Program-made: the position numbers and the translations under genes | Assembly: GCA_966111775.1 (NCBI GenBank) | Contig: CBHWBD010000003.1 | Span: 1-64,000, forward strand | Source: Pelomonas sp966111775 | GTDB taxonomy: Bacteria; Pseudomonadota; Gammaproteobacteria; Burkholderiales; Burkholderiaceae_C | Length of the DNA stretch: 64,000 bases | Reading direction: 5' to 3' | Part shown: positions 17,449-26,374 of the stretch, piece after piece | How the letters are laid out: every line of letters starts with the position of its first letter | Numbering within the stretch: position 1 is the stretch's first letter | Notes under the pieces: model-generated | What the model was told of the DNA's origin: nothing | Database searches by the model: none | What the model saw: the letters and a program-made list of their open reading frames with translations, nothing else

Positions 17449-17931
17449 ATGCACCTCGAAGGCTCCTGCCATTGCCGCAGCATCCGCTTCTCCGTCGAAG
17501 CGGATTCACCCGCTCCCTTCATGCGCTGCTACTGCTCCGTCTGCCGCAAGACGGCCGGTGCCGGCGGCTTCGCCATCAACCTCGGCGCCCTGACCCACAC
17601 CATGAAGGTCAAGGGCAAGCGGCATCTGCGCATCTACCGCGCCAAGCTGGCCGACAAGTCCGGCAAGGGCAGGCACAAGAGCAGCGCGCGGCGCTACTTC
17701 TGCGTCAAATGCGGCAGCGCGCTGTGGCTGTGGGACCCGACCTGGCCCGAACTCGTGCATCCGCATGCCAGCGCCGTCGACACCCCGCTGCCGACACCCC
17801 CCGAGCATGTGCACTGCATGGTGGGCTCGAAGGCGAATTGGGTCGAAGTGGAAGGCCACGCCAGGGACCCACGCTTCGACGAATACCCCGACCAGTCACT
17901 GGCCGAGTGGCACAAGGCCCACGGCTTCTAG
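17449..17931 (+). CDS. GFA-family (CENP-V/GFA domain) zinc protein
   Basis: 160 residues of the GFA/CENP-V fold, named for glutathione-dependent formaldehyde-activating enzyme. Zinc ligands are visible: the CHC motif (GSCHCRSIRF), CYCSVC and CVKCGSAL. Most family members are of unknown activity; a glutathione-adduct role is only suggested by the founding member. The C-terminal GSKANWVEVEG block is typical of one common subfamily. It is divergent from the ProQ-like gene (about 80 bases between starts) and overlaps the convergent DUF4197 gene by 4 bases. Confidence 0.88.
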   Translation: MHLEGSCHCRSIRFSVEADSPAPFMRCYCSVCRKTAGAGGFAINLGALTHTMKVKGKRHLRIYRAKLADKSGKGRHKSSARRYFCVKCGSALWLWDPTWPELVHPHASAVDTPLPTPPEHVHCMVGSKANWVEVEGHARDPRFDEYPDQSLAEWHKAHGF

Positions 17932-18602
17932 CCGAGCCCGCCAAAGACCTTCTTGAGGATGGCGCTGCCGGTGCCCACCGGGTCCTGGCGGATCTTCTTT
18001 TCTTCCTCGCCGATCATGCGGTAGAGGCCGTCCAGGGCCCTGGCCGTCACGTATTGCTGGATGTTGGCCTCGTCGCCCTTGACGAGGCCGAAGCCGCCGG
18101 CCTTCTTGGCGACGGCGTTGTACTTGTCGGCCAGGGACACCTTCTCGGTCGCCTTGGTGACGATGGGCAGGAACTGCTGGCCCAGCGGCTCCCGGGTCTT
18201 GCCGGCGAAGAACTGGGTCACCGAATCGTCACCCCCCTTGAGGATCTTGAGACCGTCGTCGACGCTCATGTCCTTGACGGCCTTGACCAGCAGGGGCTTG
18301 GCGGCGGGTACCGCTGCCTCGGCGGCGCGGTTCATCGCGGTGACGAGTTCGTCCAGCTTGGCGCCCTGGCCGGTGGCCTTCAGCAGCTTGGCGGCGTCCT
18401 TCAGATATCCCGGCAGCTCGATCTTGACCAGGGGATTGCCGAGGAAGCCGTCCTGCCTGCCGAGCAGGGCCACGGCGGAGTTGGCGCCGCGCTCCAGGGC
18501 CGTGCGGATACCGGCGTTGGCGTCACCCTCGGTCAGGCTCAGCGCCCAGGCGGGGCGCAGCAGCAGCAGGGGGGCCCAGACGATGGCATGGCGGCGTTGC
18601 AT
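17928..18602 (-). CDS. DUF4197 domain-containing protein, exported
   Basis: 224 residues. A signal peptide (about 1-20, ending AWA) is followed by the DUF4197 domain (SLTEGDANAGIRTALERGA, then LPGYLKDAAKLLK and YNAVAKKAG). Family members are periplasmic or lipoprotein-like helical proteins of unknown role. ATG 18602 has a strong AGGAG 7 bases upstream, which excludes the longer frame to 18641. It lies downstream of the GAF-GGDEF gene on the same strand (54 bases between). Confidence 0.88.
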   Translation of the reverse strand: MQRRHAIVWAPLLLLRPAWALSLTEGDANAGIRTALERGANSAVALLGRQDGFLGNPLVKIELPGYLKDAAKLLKATGQGAKLDELVTAMNRAAEAAVPAAKPLLVKAVKDMSVDDGLKILKGGDDSVTQFFAGKTREPLGQQFLPIVTKATEKVSLADKYNAVAKKAGGFGLVKGDEANIQQYVTARALDGLYRMIGEEEKKIRQDPVGTGSAILKKVFGGLG

Positions 18603-18655
18603 GGCGACACTCCTGGTGGAAGAAGAGCCCCATCTTGCCACCGCGTCCGGCCGGA

Positions 18656-19654
18656 TCAGGCGGCGATGTGCTGAAGGCTGCGCTTGTGTTGATACATGCG
18701 CTGGTCGGCCAGTTCGATGAGGGCGGCGATGTCGGCGCCGTCCTCCGGAAAGCTCGCCGCACCCATGCTGGCACCCACGCGCAGCAACTGCCCCTCGAAC
18801 TCGAAGCTGCCGTTCAGGTCGCGCGCCAGGCGCCGCATCGTCGCATCCAGGCCGCCGCTGGCGGCCAGCGGGCGCAACAGCACGCCGAACTCGTCACCAC
18901 CCAGGCGCGCGGCCGTGTCGGACTGGCGCACGCCGGCTGCAAGGCGACGCGAGAACTCCTGCAGGGCCGCATCGCCGGCGCGGTGGCCGTGACGGTCGTT
19001 GATCGGTTTCAGGCCATTCATGTCCAGCATCATGACGGCCATGGGTTGACGGTCACGCACGGCCTGCGCCAGCGAGCCGTGCACGCGGTCGAGGAACAAG
19101 GCGCGGTTGGGCAGGTCCGTCAGGCTGTCATGGGTGGCCTTGTGGAAGAGTTCGCCCGGCGCGTAGCGGGTCGCGAAATACATGGCCGCAGCGACAAGTT
19201 CCGACACCATCTGCATCAACGCCAGATGCCGGTCATCGAAGTGGCCCGCCTGCCGTGACATCGCCTTCAGCACGCCGACCGTCACGCCATGGTGGCGCAG
19301 CGGCACGACGACCATGGACCGCAGTCCCAGGCGCTCGCAGGCGGCACGGTCGGCACGCGGGTCGATCAGCGCGTCGTCGCAACGAAGCGCCTGCCCCTGC
19401 GCCACGCACAGGCCCGAGAGGCTGAGATTGCGCTTGAGCCGCAGGCCCACGCTGCCCTCGGCCATGCCGGCAGCCGCGCGGTAGACCATTTCGTCGCCCT
19501 CGGCCATTTCCAGCACGGCCCCATCGGCCTCCACCAGGCCCAGGGCACGGTGGACAACGAGATCCATCAGGCGACCCAGGTCCAGGTCCAGTCCCATGCC
19601 GGCCACTTCGGTCTGGATCGCAATGACCTCCAGCAGCTTTTCCCTGCTCGGCAT
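18656..19654 (-). CDS. GAF-GGDEF diguanylate cyclase
   Basis: 332 residues, soluble. The N-terminal GAF domain (about 20-160, ending in the typical GVLKAMSRQAGHFDDRHL) senses an unknown small ligand. The C-terminal GGDEF domain has LDMNGLKPINDRHGH and an intact GGDEF loop, so it should be active. The start is fixed by GAGGAGAG directly before ATG 19654; the frame continues to 19741 without such a site. It is the third of five GGDEF proteins in the window. About 210 bases separate it from the divergent deacetylase gene. Confidence 0.92.
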   Translation of the reverse strand: MPSREKLLEVIAIQTEVAGMGLDLDLGRLMDLVVHRALGLVEADGAVLEMAEGDEMVYRAAAGMAEGSVGLRLKRNLSLSGLCVAQGQALRCDDALIDPRADRAACERLGLRSMVVVPLRHHGVTVGVLKAMSRQAGHFDDRHLALMQMVSELVAAAMYFATRYAPGELFHKATHDSLTDLPNRALFLDRVHGSLAQAVRDRQPMAVMMLDMNGLKPINDRHGHRAGDAALQEFSRRLAAGVRQSDTAARLGGDEFGVLLRPLAASGGLDATMRRLARDLNGSFEFEGQLLRVGASMGAASFPEDGADIAALIELADQRMYQHKRSLQHIAA

Positions 19655-19868
19655 GCCTCTCTCCTCGGCGTCGCGCTCGCGCGACGGCGCACTCCTTGGT
19701 TCCTGAGCGCTGCCATTGCCTCCCCAGCCGAAGTGTCTCACGCGGAAATATATGACGTCGACATCGAATCAACGCTCATTCCTGGTCATTTCGACGCTTT
19801 CGCAGCTTGCGCTGCATCAAGGTGGCGCCGGGGGGGCGCCCTAGCATGACTCGAGGAGACCACCCACA

Positions 19869-20807
19869 ATGCTGCCCGTCTACATCAGCCATCCCGACTG
19901 CGCCCGCCACGAGATGGGCGAGGGCCATCCCGAATGTCCCGAGCGCCTCACCGCGATTGCCGACATGCTGCTGATCCACGGCCTGCTCGACTACATGGTG
20001 CCCCATGACGCCCCATCGGCCACGCGAACCCAGCTGGAGCGCGCCCACACGGCGCTGCATGTCAGCCGCGTGATGGACGCTGCGCCCGCCCAGGGCTACG
20101 CGATGGTGGACCCCGACACGCGCATGAATCGCTTCACCGTGCCGGCCGCGCTGCGCGCTGCCGGTGCTGCCGTGCTGGCCACCGACCTCGTGCTGGGCGG
20201 CAAGGCCCCGACCGCCTTCTGCGCCGTGCGCCCGCCCGGCCACCATGCCGAGCAGGACGCGGCCATGGGCTTCTGCTTCTTCAACAACGTCGCCGTGGGC
20301 ATCCGGCATGCGCTGGACGTGCACGGCCTGTCGCGCGTGGCGCTGATCGACTTCGACGTCCACCATGGCAACGGCAGCGAGGACATCCTGTCCGGCGACG
20401 AGCGCGTGCTGATGTGCAGCATCTTCGAGACCGGCCTCTACCCCTTCAACGGTCCGGATGCCCGCTCGCTGAAGGATGCCCCCAACATGATCAACGTCGG
20501 CCTGCCGCCGCGCAGCGGCAGCGAGGCCTTCCGTGCCGCGGTCACGGAACATTGGCTGCCGGCCCTCGAGCGCTTCCGACCCCAGCTCATCTACATCAGC
20601 GCCGGCTTCGATGCCCACCGCGAGGACGACATGGGCAATCTCGGCCTCGTCGATGCCGACTACGCCTGGGTCACCCGCCAGCTGATGGACTTGGCCGGGC
20701 GCCACTGCCGCGGCCGCGTCATTTCCTGCCTGGAAGGCGGCTATGTACTGAACCCGCTGGCGCGCAGTGCCGCGGCCCATGTGAAGGTGCTGATCGGCGC
20801 CGACTAG
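19869..20807 (+). CDS. Histone deacetylase family protein (AcuC/HDAH-like)
   Basis: 312 residues of the class II HDAC-like amidohydrolase family, zinc-dependent enzymes that remove acetyl groups from lysine or polyamines. Family motifs are complete: RPPGHHAE (paired active-site His), GFCFFNN, DFDVHHGNG (zinc Asp/His) and SAGFDAHREDD (second zinc Asp). The start has GAGGAG upstream at somewhat long spacing. The next gene, a Pat-type lysine acetyltransferase, begins 8 bases after its stop, so the two are almost certainly co-transcribed. The substrate (protein versus small molecule) is not proven, but the context favours protein acetyl-lysine. Confidence 0.93.
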   Translation: MLPVYISHPDCARHEMGEGHPECPERLTAIADMLLIHGLLDYMVPHDAPSATRTQLERAHTALHVSRVMDAAPAQGYAMVDPDTRMNRFTVPAALRAAGAAVLATDLVLGGKAPTAFCAVRPPGHHAEQDAAMGFCFFNNVAVGIRHALDVHGLSRVALIDFDVHHGNGSEDILSGDERVLMCSIFETGLYPFNGPDARSLKDAPNMINVGLPPRSGSEAFRAAVTEHWLPALERFRPQLIYISAGFDAHREDDMGNLGLVDADYAWVTRQLMDLAGRHCRGRVISCLEGGYVLNPLARSAAAHVKVLIGAD

Positions 20808-20815
20808 AGTTTCCA

Positions 20816-23515
20816 ATGGACAACCATTTCCTGACCCCGCTCTTCATGCCCCGTTCGGTGGTCGTTTTTGCCGGCCCGCCGGACGAGCCCGAGCGCCAGA
20901 CCCGCCAGGCTCGCGTGCTGCGTGCCGCGCTGGCAGCCGCCCCCGGCGCCAGCCCACCGCAGTTCCTGCACGGCGAGACGACCGGCACGCTGGGCGAACT
21001 GGCCCGCTCGCGCGCGGACCTGGCCGTCATCGCCCTGCCCGCCGAAGAAATCGCCGCCGCCCTGGAGGTGGCCGGCCGCATCGCCTGCCGCTCGGCGCTG
21101 ATCGTCAGCGACGGCATCGAGCCCGAGCAGGCCGCCCAGCTCAAGCGCATCGCGCGCCGCGAGGGTGTCCACCTGCTGGGCCCCAATTGCCTGGGCTTCC
21201 AGCGCCCGCATCTGAACCTGAATGCCAGCGCCGCGGGCCCGCTGGCCGCCGAGGGCTCGCTGGCCCTGGTGTCGCAGTCCGGCGCGCTGACCTCGGCCAT
21301 GCTGGATTGGGCGCTGCAGAACCAGGTCGGCTTCAGCCAGGTCGTCTCGCTGGGACCCAACGCGGCGGTGGACCTGGCCCAGGTGCTGGACTTCCTGGCC
21401 GCCGACAACCGCACGCAGAGCATCGTCGTCTACCTGGAAGGCATTTCCAGCTCGCGGCGTTTCATGAGCGCGCTGCGTTCGGCGGCCCACGCCAAGCCGG
21501 TCGTCGTGCTGAAGGCCGGCCGGCGCCGTGCCGGCAACGAGGCGGCGCAGACGCACAGCCGCGCCATCGTCGGCAGCGACGATGTCTTCGATGCCGCGCT
21601 GCGCCGCGCCGGCGCGGTGCGCGTGCGCAGCTTCGTCGAGCTGTTCTCGGCCGCCAAATGCCTGGCCGCGCGCTACCGCCCGGTGGGCAAGCGCCTGGCC
21701 ATCGTCACCAACGGCGGCGGCCCGGGTGTGCTGGCAGCCGACTGGGTCAGCGAGATCGGCCTGATGCTGGCCAAGCTGTCCCCGGACACCGCACGGGCGC
21801 TGGCCCCGCAGCTGGCGCCCCTGGCATCGCTGACCGACCTGATCGACCTGTCCGCCGCCGCCACGCCTGAGCATTTCCGCGCCGCCATCGAGGCCGCGGC
21901 GCAAGACCCCGCCGTGGACGGGCTGCTGGCCGTCTATGCGCCGCAGATCGGCTCCGACGCGACCGAGACCGCCCGCGCCGTCGTCGCCGCCAAGGGCACG
22001 ACGGGCAAGCCGCTGCTGGGCTGCTGGATGGGCGATGCCTCGGTGCTGGAGGCCCGCCGCGTGCTGAACGAGGCGGCCATCGCCAACTTCCGCACCCCGG
22101 AGGCGGCCGTCGGCGCCTTCGGCAACATCGCCTCTTTTTATGCCAACCAGCAGTTGCTGCTGCAGACGCCGCCGCCGATGTCCAACCTGGCCCAGCCCGA
22201 CGTCGAGGCGGCGCGCCTGCTCATCGAGAGCGTGCTGGCCGAGCGCCGCCGCACGCTGACCGAGATGGAAAGCAAGGCCCTGCTCGCGGCTTTCCACATT
22301 CCCGTCACGCAGACGGTGCTGGCACGCAGTGCCAACGAGGCCATGATGCTGGCCACCCAGCTCGGCTTCCCGGTGGCGCTGAAGATCGACTCGCCCGACA
22401 TCGCCCACAAGAGCGACGTGCAGGGCGTGGCCCTCAACATCCAGAGCGGCGCCGCCGCCCGCGATACCTACAACGAGATGGTGGCGCGGGTCGGGCGGCT
22501 GCAGCCGCAGGCGCGCATCAACGGCGTGACGGTTCAGCAGATGGCCCGCGCGCGGCGCGGCCATGAGGTCTGCGTCGGCCTGGTGACGGACGAGGCCTTC
22601 GGCCCCACCATCGTCTTCGGCGCCGGCGGCACGATGATCGAGCTGATCGCCGACCGCGCCATGGAGCTGCCGCCTCTTAACCAGTTCCTGGCGCGCCGCC
22701 TGATCGAGCGTGCCCGCGTGTCGGAAGCGCTGGCCGAGGGCCGCGGCGGCGCGGCGCCGGCCGACCTGGAGGCGCTGGAGCGCGTGCTGCTGCGGGTCAG
22801 CGAAATGGTCTGCGAGTTCCCGCAGCTGCGCGAGATGGACATCAATCCCCTCATCGTCGACGAGAGCGGCGCCATCGCCGTGGACGCGCGCGTCGTGCTG
22901 CAGCCGGGCCAGCAGTCCGGCTGCCCGCGCGCCTTCGACTACCCCCACCTGGCCATCCTGCCCTACCCGGCGCGCTTCGAGCAGGTCTGGCCACTGGCCG
23001 GCGGCGGCGAAGTCACGGTGCGACCGGTGCGGCCCGACGATGCACAGATGCTGCAGGAGCTGGTGCGCGGGCTCAAGCCCGAGAGCCGCTACTTCCGTTT
23101 CGCCAGCGCGATCAAGGAGCTGCCGCCGGGGCTGCTGGCCCGCCTGACGCTGATCGACTACGACCGCGAAATGGCGCTGGTGGCCGTCTACACGGAACGC
23201 ACGGCGCGCGACGATGGCGGCTTCGACGAGGCCGAACGCATCGTCGGCGTGTCGCGGATGATCACCAACCCCGACCAGACCAGCTGCGAATTCAGCCTGC
23301 TGGTGGCGGACGACTTCGGCGGCAAGGGCCTGGGCTCGCGGCTGATGGAGGGCATCACCGACGCGGCGCGCGAGAAAGGGCTGGCCGACATCGAAGGCCT
23401 GGTGCTGACCAACAACGCCGACATGCTGAAGCTGATGCGCGGCCTGGGCTTCACGGTCAAGCCCTTCCCGGAAGACCCGGACTTCAAGCTCGTGACGCGC
23501 TCACTGCAAGGCTGA
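20816..23515 (+). CDS. Pat/PatZ-type protein lysine acetyltransferase (acyl-CoA synthetase-like plus GNAT)
   Basis: 899 residues with the domain order of bacterial Pat/PatZ enzymes. An NDP-forming acyl-CoA synthetase-like CoA-binding domain (about 1-130) is followed by succinyl-CoA-ligase-like domains (SLALVSQSGALTSAMLDWA; LAIVTNGGGPGVLAAD), an ATP-grasp region (about 470-690; PVALKIDSPDIAHKSD, MDINPL) and a C-terminal GNAT domain (about 725-899; VTVRPVRPDDAQML, GKGLGSRLM). These enzymes acetylate lysines, for example the active-site Lys of acetyl-CoA synthetase. ATG 20816 follows the deacetylase stop by 8 bases; the open frame further upstream is a shadow of the deacetylase. Confidence 0.94.
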   Translation: MDNHFLTPLFMPRSVVVFAGPPDEPERQTRQARVLRAALAAAPGASPPQFLHGETTGTLGELARSRADLAVIALPAEEIAAALEVAGRIACRSALIVSDGIEPEQAAQLKRIARREGVHLLGPNCLGFQRPHLNLNASAAGPLAAEGSLALVSQSGALTSAMLDWALQNQVGFSQVVSLGPNAAVDLAQVLDFLAADNRTQSIVVYLEGISSSRRFMSALRSAAHAKPVVVLKAGRRRAGNEAAQTHSRAIVGSDDVFDAALRRAGAVRVRSFVELFSAAKCLAARYRPVGKRLAIVTNGGGPGVLAADWVSEIGLMLAKLSPDTARALAPQLAPLASLTDLIDLSAAATPEHFRAAIEAAAQDPAVDGLLAVYAPQIGSDATETARAVVAAKGTTGKPLLGCWMGDASVLEARRVLNEAAIANFRTPEAAVGAFGNIASFYANQQLLLQTPPPMSNLAQPDVEAARLLIESVLAERRRTLTEMESKALLAAFHIPVTQTVLARSANEAMMLATQLGFPVALKIDSPDIAHKSDVQGVALNIQSGAAARDTYNEMVARVGRLQPQARINGVTVQQMARARRGHEVCVGLVTDEAFGPTIVFGAGGTMIELIADRAMELPPLNQFLARRLIERARVSEALAEGRGGAAPADLEALERVLLRVSEMVCEFPQLREMDINPLIVDESGAIAVDARVVLQPGQQSGCPRAFDYPHLAILPYPARFEQVWPLAGGGEVTVRPVRPDDAQMLQELVRGLKPESRYFRFASAIKELPPGLLARLTLIDYDREMALVAVYTERTARDDGGFDEAERIVGVSRMITNPDQTSCEFSLLVADDFGGKGLGSRLMEGITDAAREKGLADIEGLVLTNNADMLKLMRGLGFTVKPFPEDPDFKLVTRSLQG

Positions 23516-24544
23516 CAGCCTCTCCGTCAGCAGCGCGAAGAAGCCGTCGGCGTCAACGTGGCGCAGCACCTGGGCATTGGCCGGCAGGCCGGTGACGGCC
23601 CACCAGTCGATGACGGTCATGCCGCGCGTCAGCTCGCTGCGGGTCTCGATGCGCACACTGCAGTCCCGGCCGGTGAAGAGCTCTGGTGCCAGCAGCCAGG
23701 CGATGACGCAGGGATCGTGCAGCGGGCCGCCGTCCTGGCCGTATTTCTCCTCGTCGAAGCGCTCGAAGAACTCCATCCAGGCGGCGACGACGGGGCCGAC
23801 GCGGTTGCTCAAGCGCCGGATGGCCTCGATGCGGGCGGCTGTCGTCAGCGCCTCGTGGGTGACGTCCAGCGGCGCCATCGTGATGGGCACGCCGCTGGTG
23901 AAGACCTCATGGGCTGCCTGCGGGTCGACGTAGATGTTGAACTCGGCCGCCGGCGTGACGTTGCCGCCCTCGAAGAAGCCGCCGCCCATCAGCACGATGC
24001 GGCGGATGCGCGCTGCAATGTCGGGTGCCTTGCGCAGGGCCAGGGCGATATTGGTCAGCGGACCCAGCGGGCACAGGGTCACCGTGCCGGCCTCGCGTTC
24101 ACGCAGGGTCTGGATGACGAAGTCCACCGCGTGGCGCGGGTCCACCGGCAGCGTGGGCTCGGGCAGGTCGACACCGTTCAGGCCGGTGTCGCCGTGCACA
24201 TGCTCGGCGGTCACCAGGGGGACGTCCAGCGGGCGGTCGGCACCGGCGCAGATGGGCACGTCGCGGCGGCCGGCCAGCTCCATGACCTTGCGGGCGTTCA
24301 GCGTGGTCAGCGACAGCGGCACATTGCCGGCCACCGTCGTCACGCCGAGCAGCTCCAGTTCGGGGCTGGCGGCCGCCAGCAGCAGGGCGATGGCGTCGTC
24401 CTGGCCCGGGTCGGTGTCGATGATGATGGGGTGGCGTCCTGGTGCCCCTCGTCCGGCGGGTACACCGGCCGATCCCCCGAGGGGATGCGGGCCCGCTAGG
24501 GAGCGGCCCGGCGCTGGGCCCGCTGCTTGGTTGGGTGACGTCAT
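23501..24544 (-). CDS. Nucleoside hydrolase (IUNH family) with repeat-encoded N-terminal extension
   Basis: 347 residues. Inosine/uridine-preferring nucleoside hydrolases cleave the N-glycosidic bond of ribonucleosides. The calcium-binding signature DTDPGQDDA is at about residues 43-51, and LGPLTNIALAL, MGGGF, AEFNIYVDP and the late HDP are all present. The conserved fold begins at about residue 39. Residues 8-34 are encoded by a copy of the dispersed intergenic repeat (24444-24522) and are Gly/Pro/Arg-rich. ATG 24544 overlaps the TGA of the FAH-like gene (ATGA) and is the only ATG before the fold. The 3' end overlaps the acetyltransferase gene by 15 bases. Function is firm; the extension is odd. 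Confidence 0.9.
   Translation of the reverse strand: MTSPNQAAGPAPGRSLAGPHPLGGSAGVPAGRGAPGRHPIIIDTDPGQDDAIALLLAAASPELELLGVTTVAGNVPLSLTTLNARKVMELAGRRDVPICAGADRPLDVPLVTAEHVHGDTGLNGVDLPEPTLPVDPRHAVDFVIQTLREREAGTVTLCPLGPLTNIALALRKAPDIAARIRRIVLMGGGFFEGGNVTPAAEFNIYVDPQAAHEVFTSGVPITMAPLDVTHEALTTAARIEAIRRLSNRVGPVVAAWMEFFERFDEEKYGQDGGPLHDPCVIAWLLAPELFTGRDCSVRIETRSELTRGMTVIDWWAVTGLPANAQVLRHVDADGFFALLTERLSALQ
24444..24522 (+). repeat. Dispersed hairpin repeat, short copy C (inside nucleoside hydrolase gene)
   Basis: 79 bases related to the copies at 32841 and 62456. It has the leading GCCCCTCG, an imperfect hairpin, TCCCCCGAGGGGA, and the trailing GCGGGCC...GGCCCGGCGC hairpin. It lacks the second (covarying) hairpin. 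It lies antisense within the first 35 codons of the nucleoside hydrolase gene. Confidence 0.8.
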
Positions 24545-25311
24545 GGTTGGGGAGCGAGTTCGATGTCGATGGCGCCGAACAGGCTGGCGCCCTCGGCGGA
24601 CTTGAGGTCCAGATGCAGGCTGTCGCCGGGCGCCAGCGGCAGCTCCAGGCTGCCCAGGGCCGCGCCGGCGAGCTGGCCGGCCCGCAGCGCACGCAGCCGG
24701 GCCAGGCGGGCCAGCACGTCGCCGGGCGCCGCGGCCACATCACGCGGGTCGATCTTGGCGCCGTTGTGCAGCGCGTTCAGCCGGGCCTGCAGGCGGCCGG
24801 CGCTCCAGGCGTCGCCCAGCTCATCCGGCGTGACGGCCAGCGGCGCGCAATGCGTGGCGATCAATTCGCCGTCCAGGCGCCAGTCGACGGCAAAAGTCAG
24901 CAGGCGCAGCGCGTCCAGCGCCGCGGCGGTATCGCTGGCGGCGGCCAGGTCGCCGCAGACGAGGGCCAGGGCCGGCTCGCAGGCGGCGGGCGCCCTCAGC
25001 GGCTGGTGGCAGGCCTGGAACTGGCCGGCCTCGCGGCGCACGCCGCCGTCGGCATCGACAACGGCCCAGCCATAGGCGCGCGGCAAGGGCGCCACGCATT
25101 TTCCGGGATCGAAGGGGAAGGCATGGCGCAGCTTGCCGTGGTTGAGCTGCACGGCGAGGTCTTCGAGCTGGGGGGCGAGAAAGCCCCAGTCGTCGAGGAC
25201 CTGCTGCAGCCGCGTGGCGATGCCAGTGGCGTAGTGGGCCTGGGTCAGGTCGCGCGACACGACGACGAGGTGGCCGTCGCGCGAGCCGTCGGCGTAGCTG
25301 GCGAGTTTCAT
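24541..25311 (-). CDS. Shortened fumarylacetoacetate-hydrolase-family protein, possibly inactive
   Basis: 256 residues. The N-terminus (MKLASYADGSRDGHLVVVSRD, HYATGIATRLQQVLDDW, then PFDPGKCVAPLPRAYGWA) is a close match in style to the roughly 330-residue FAH-family proteins common in Burkholderiales, which cleave C-C bonds in diketo acids. Here the catalytic C-domain is shortened by about 70 residues. The metal-binding E-x-E segment reads ACEPALALV, keeping one Glu and losing the other. The usual GSGTVSN-like block is absent. It may be an inactive or repurposed paralogue. ATG 25311 was chosen by homology of the N-terminus. It is coupled by ATGA to the nucleoside hydrolase gene. Confidence 0.8.
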   Translation of the reverse strand: MKLASYADGSRDGHLVVVSRDLTQAHYATGIATRLQQVLDDWGFLAPQLEDLAVQLNHGKLRHAFPFDPGKCVAPLPRAYGWAVVDADGGVRREAGQFQACHQPLRAPAACEPALALVCGDLAAASDTAAALDALRLLTFAVDWRLDGELIATHCAPLAVTPDELGDAWSAGRLQARLNALHNGAKIDPRDVAAAPGDVLARLARLRALRAGQLAGAALGSLELPLAPGDSLHLDLKSAEGASLFGAIDIELAPQP

Positions 25312-25345
25312 GGGGAAAGGTCCGGGGTGATGGCAGCATTGTGCG

Positions 25346-26251
25346 ATGCGCGTCGGCCTGCCTCGTCTTCCCCGCGCCGCCGCGCTGGCGCTGGTGGCGA
25401 GCGTGATCGCGCACGCGGCACTGCTCAGCGGCGAGCGGGAGCGCGAGGACGGACGGCCACAAAAGGCACGCGCCGTCAGCGTCGCCCTGTTGCCACCGCC
25501 GGCCGTGCCCGTTGCCCTGCCCGAGCCGGCGCCGCCCACCTTGCCGACGGCCCGGTCGCGCGCCGGACGCTCCAGCACCCAGCCGCCCGCGCCGGCCATG
25601 GAAGCCCCCACGGCGGCACCCGACGCCCCGCTGCTGCGCCTGGCCGGGCCGGCCTCCTGGCGCTACCGCCTGCGCCAGGGCGGCCAGGATGGCGAGGCCC
25701 AGCTGGACTGGCAGCCTCAGGACGACGGCCGCTACAGCCTGCGCCTGACGCGCCGCGTTGGCGAGCGCACGCTGCCGGCCTGGGAGAGCCTGGGCCACGC
25801 GGGCGGCACCGGCCTGGCGCCCGAGCGCTTTGCCCTGCAACGCGGCGGCCAGGACCGCCAGGCCATCAATTTCGATGCCGAGGGGCGACGCGTCCGCTTT
25901 TCGGCCAGCCCGGCCCTGCTCGATCTGCCCGACGGGGTCCAGGACCGGCTGTCCTGGTGGCTGCAGCTCGCCGCCCTGGTGCAGGCAACGCCGGCTCCGG
26001 CGCCGGACGGGCGCTGGCGCCTCTGGGTGGCCGGGCTGCGCGGCGAACTGCGCGAATGGACCTTCGAGGTCGTGGCCGCGGCACCCGAGGACGCCGAACT
26101 GCTGCATCTGCGCCGCCGGCCGCTGGGAGAACGGGACCCGGGCGTCGAGCTGTGGCTGGACCCCAAGCGGGGCTACTGGCCGGTGCGGCTGCGCCAGGGC
26201 GACCCGGAAACGCGTGGTTTCGAAATCCGTCTGTCCGACGTGAACTCCTGA
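25346..26251 (+). CDS. DUF3108 domain-containing protein with TonB-like anchor
   Basis: 301 residues. A single N-terminal membrane segment (AAALALVASVIAHAALLSG) and a Pro/Ala-rich stretch (about 45-95), like the anchor and spacer of TonB-type proteins, lead into a periplasmic beta-rich DUF3108 domain (SWRYRLRQGGQDGEAQLDWQ through the C-terminus). The biochemical role of DUF3108 is unknown; it may bind cell-envelope material. It is divergent from the FAH-like gene with only 34 bases between starts. Confidence 0.85.
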   Translation: MRVGLPRLPRAAALALVASVIAHAALLSGEREREDGRPQKARAVSVALLPPPAVPVALPEPAPPTLPTARSRAGRSSTQPPAPAMEAPTAAPDAPLLRLAGPASWRYRLRQGGQDGEAQLDWQPQDDGRYSLRLTRRVGERTLPAWESLGHAGGTGLAPERFALQRGGQDRQAINFDAEGRRVRFSASPALLDLPDGVQDRLSWWLQLAALVQATPAPAPDGRWRLWVAGLRGELREWTFEVVAAAPEDAELLHLRRRPLGERDPGVELWLDPKRGYWPVRLRQGDPETRGFEIRLSDVNS

Positions 26252-26374
26252 CGCTTCCTACACGTTGGCAGCGCGTGGGATGACCCGAACAGCGGGACGT
26301 TCTGCCAGTATCTAAGCCAAGCGGGGCTTGAAACACCCGGCCCCACCCGCAGTTGAAGCCCTGAGGAGAACTCC

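Noticed and set aside
19826..19850. GGCGCC hairpin in the leader of the deacetylase gene, considered as a riboswitch or attenuator
   Set aside because: Only six pairs of a palindromic hexamer with a G-only loop; no further structure.
20804..22948. A 714-codon open frame on the - strand
   Set aside because: Antisense shadow of the Pat-type acetyltransferase; Arg/Gly/Gln-rich with no motif.
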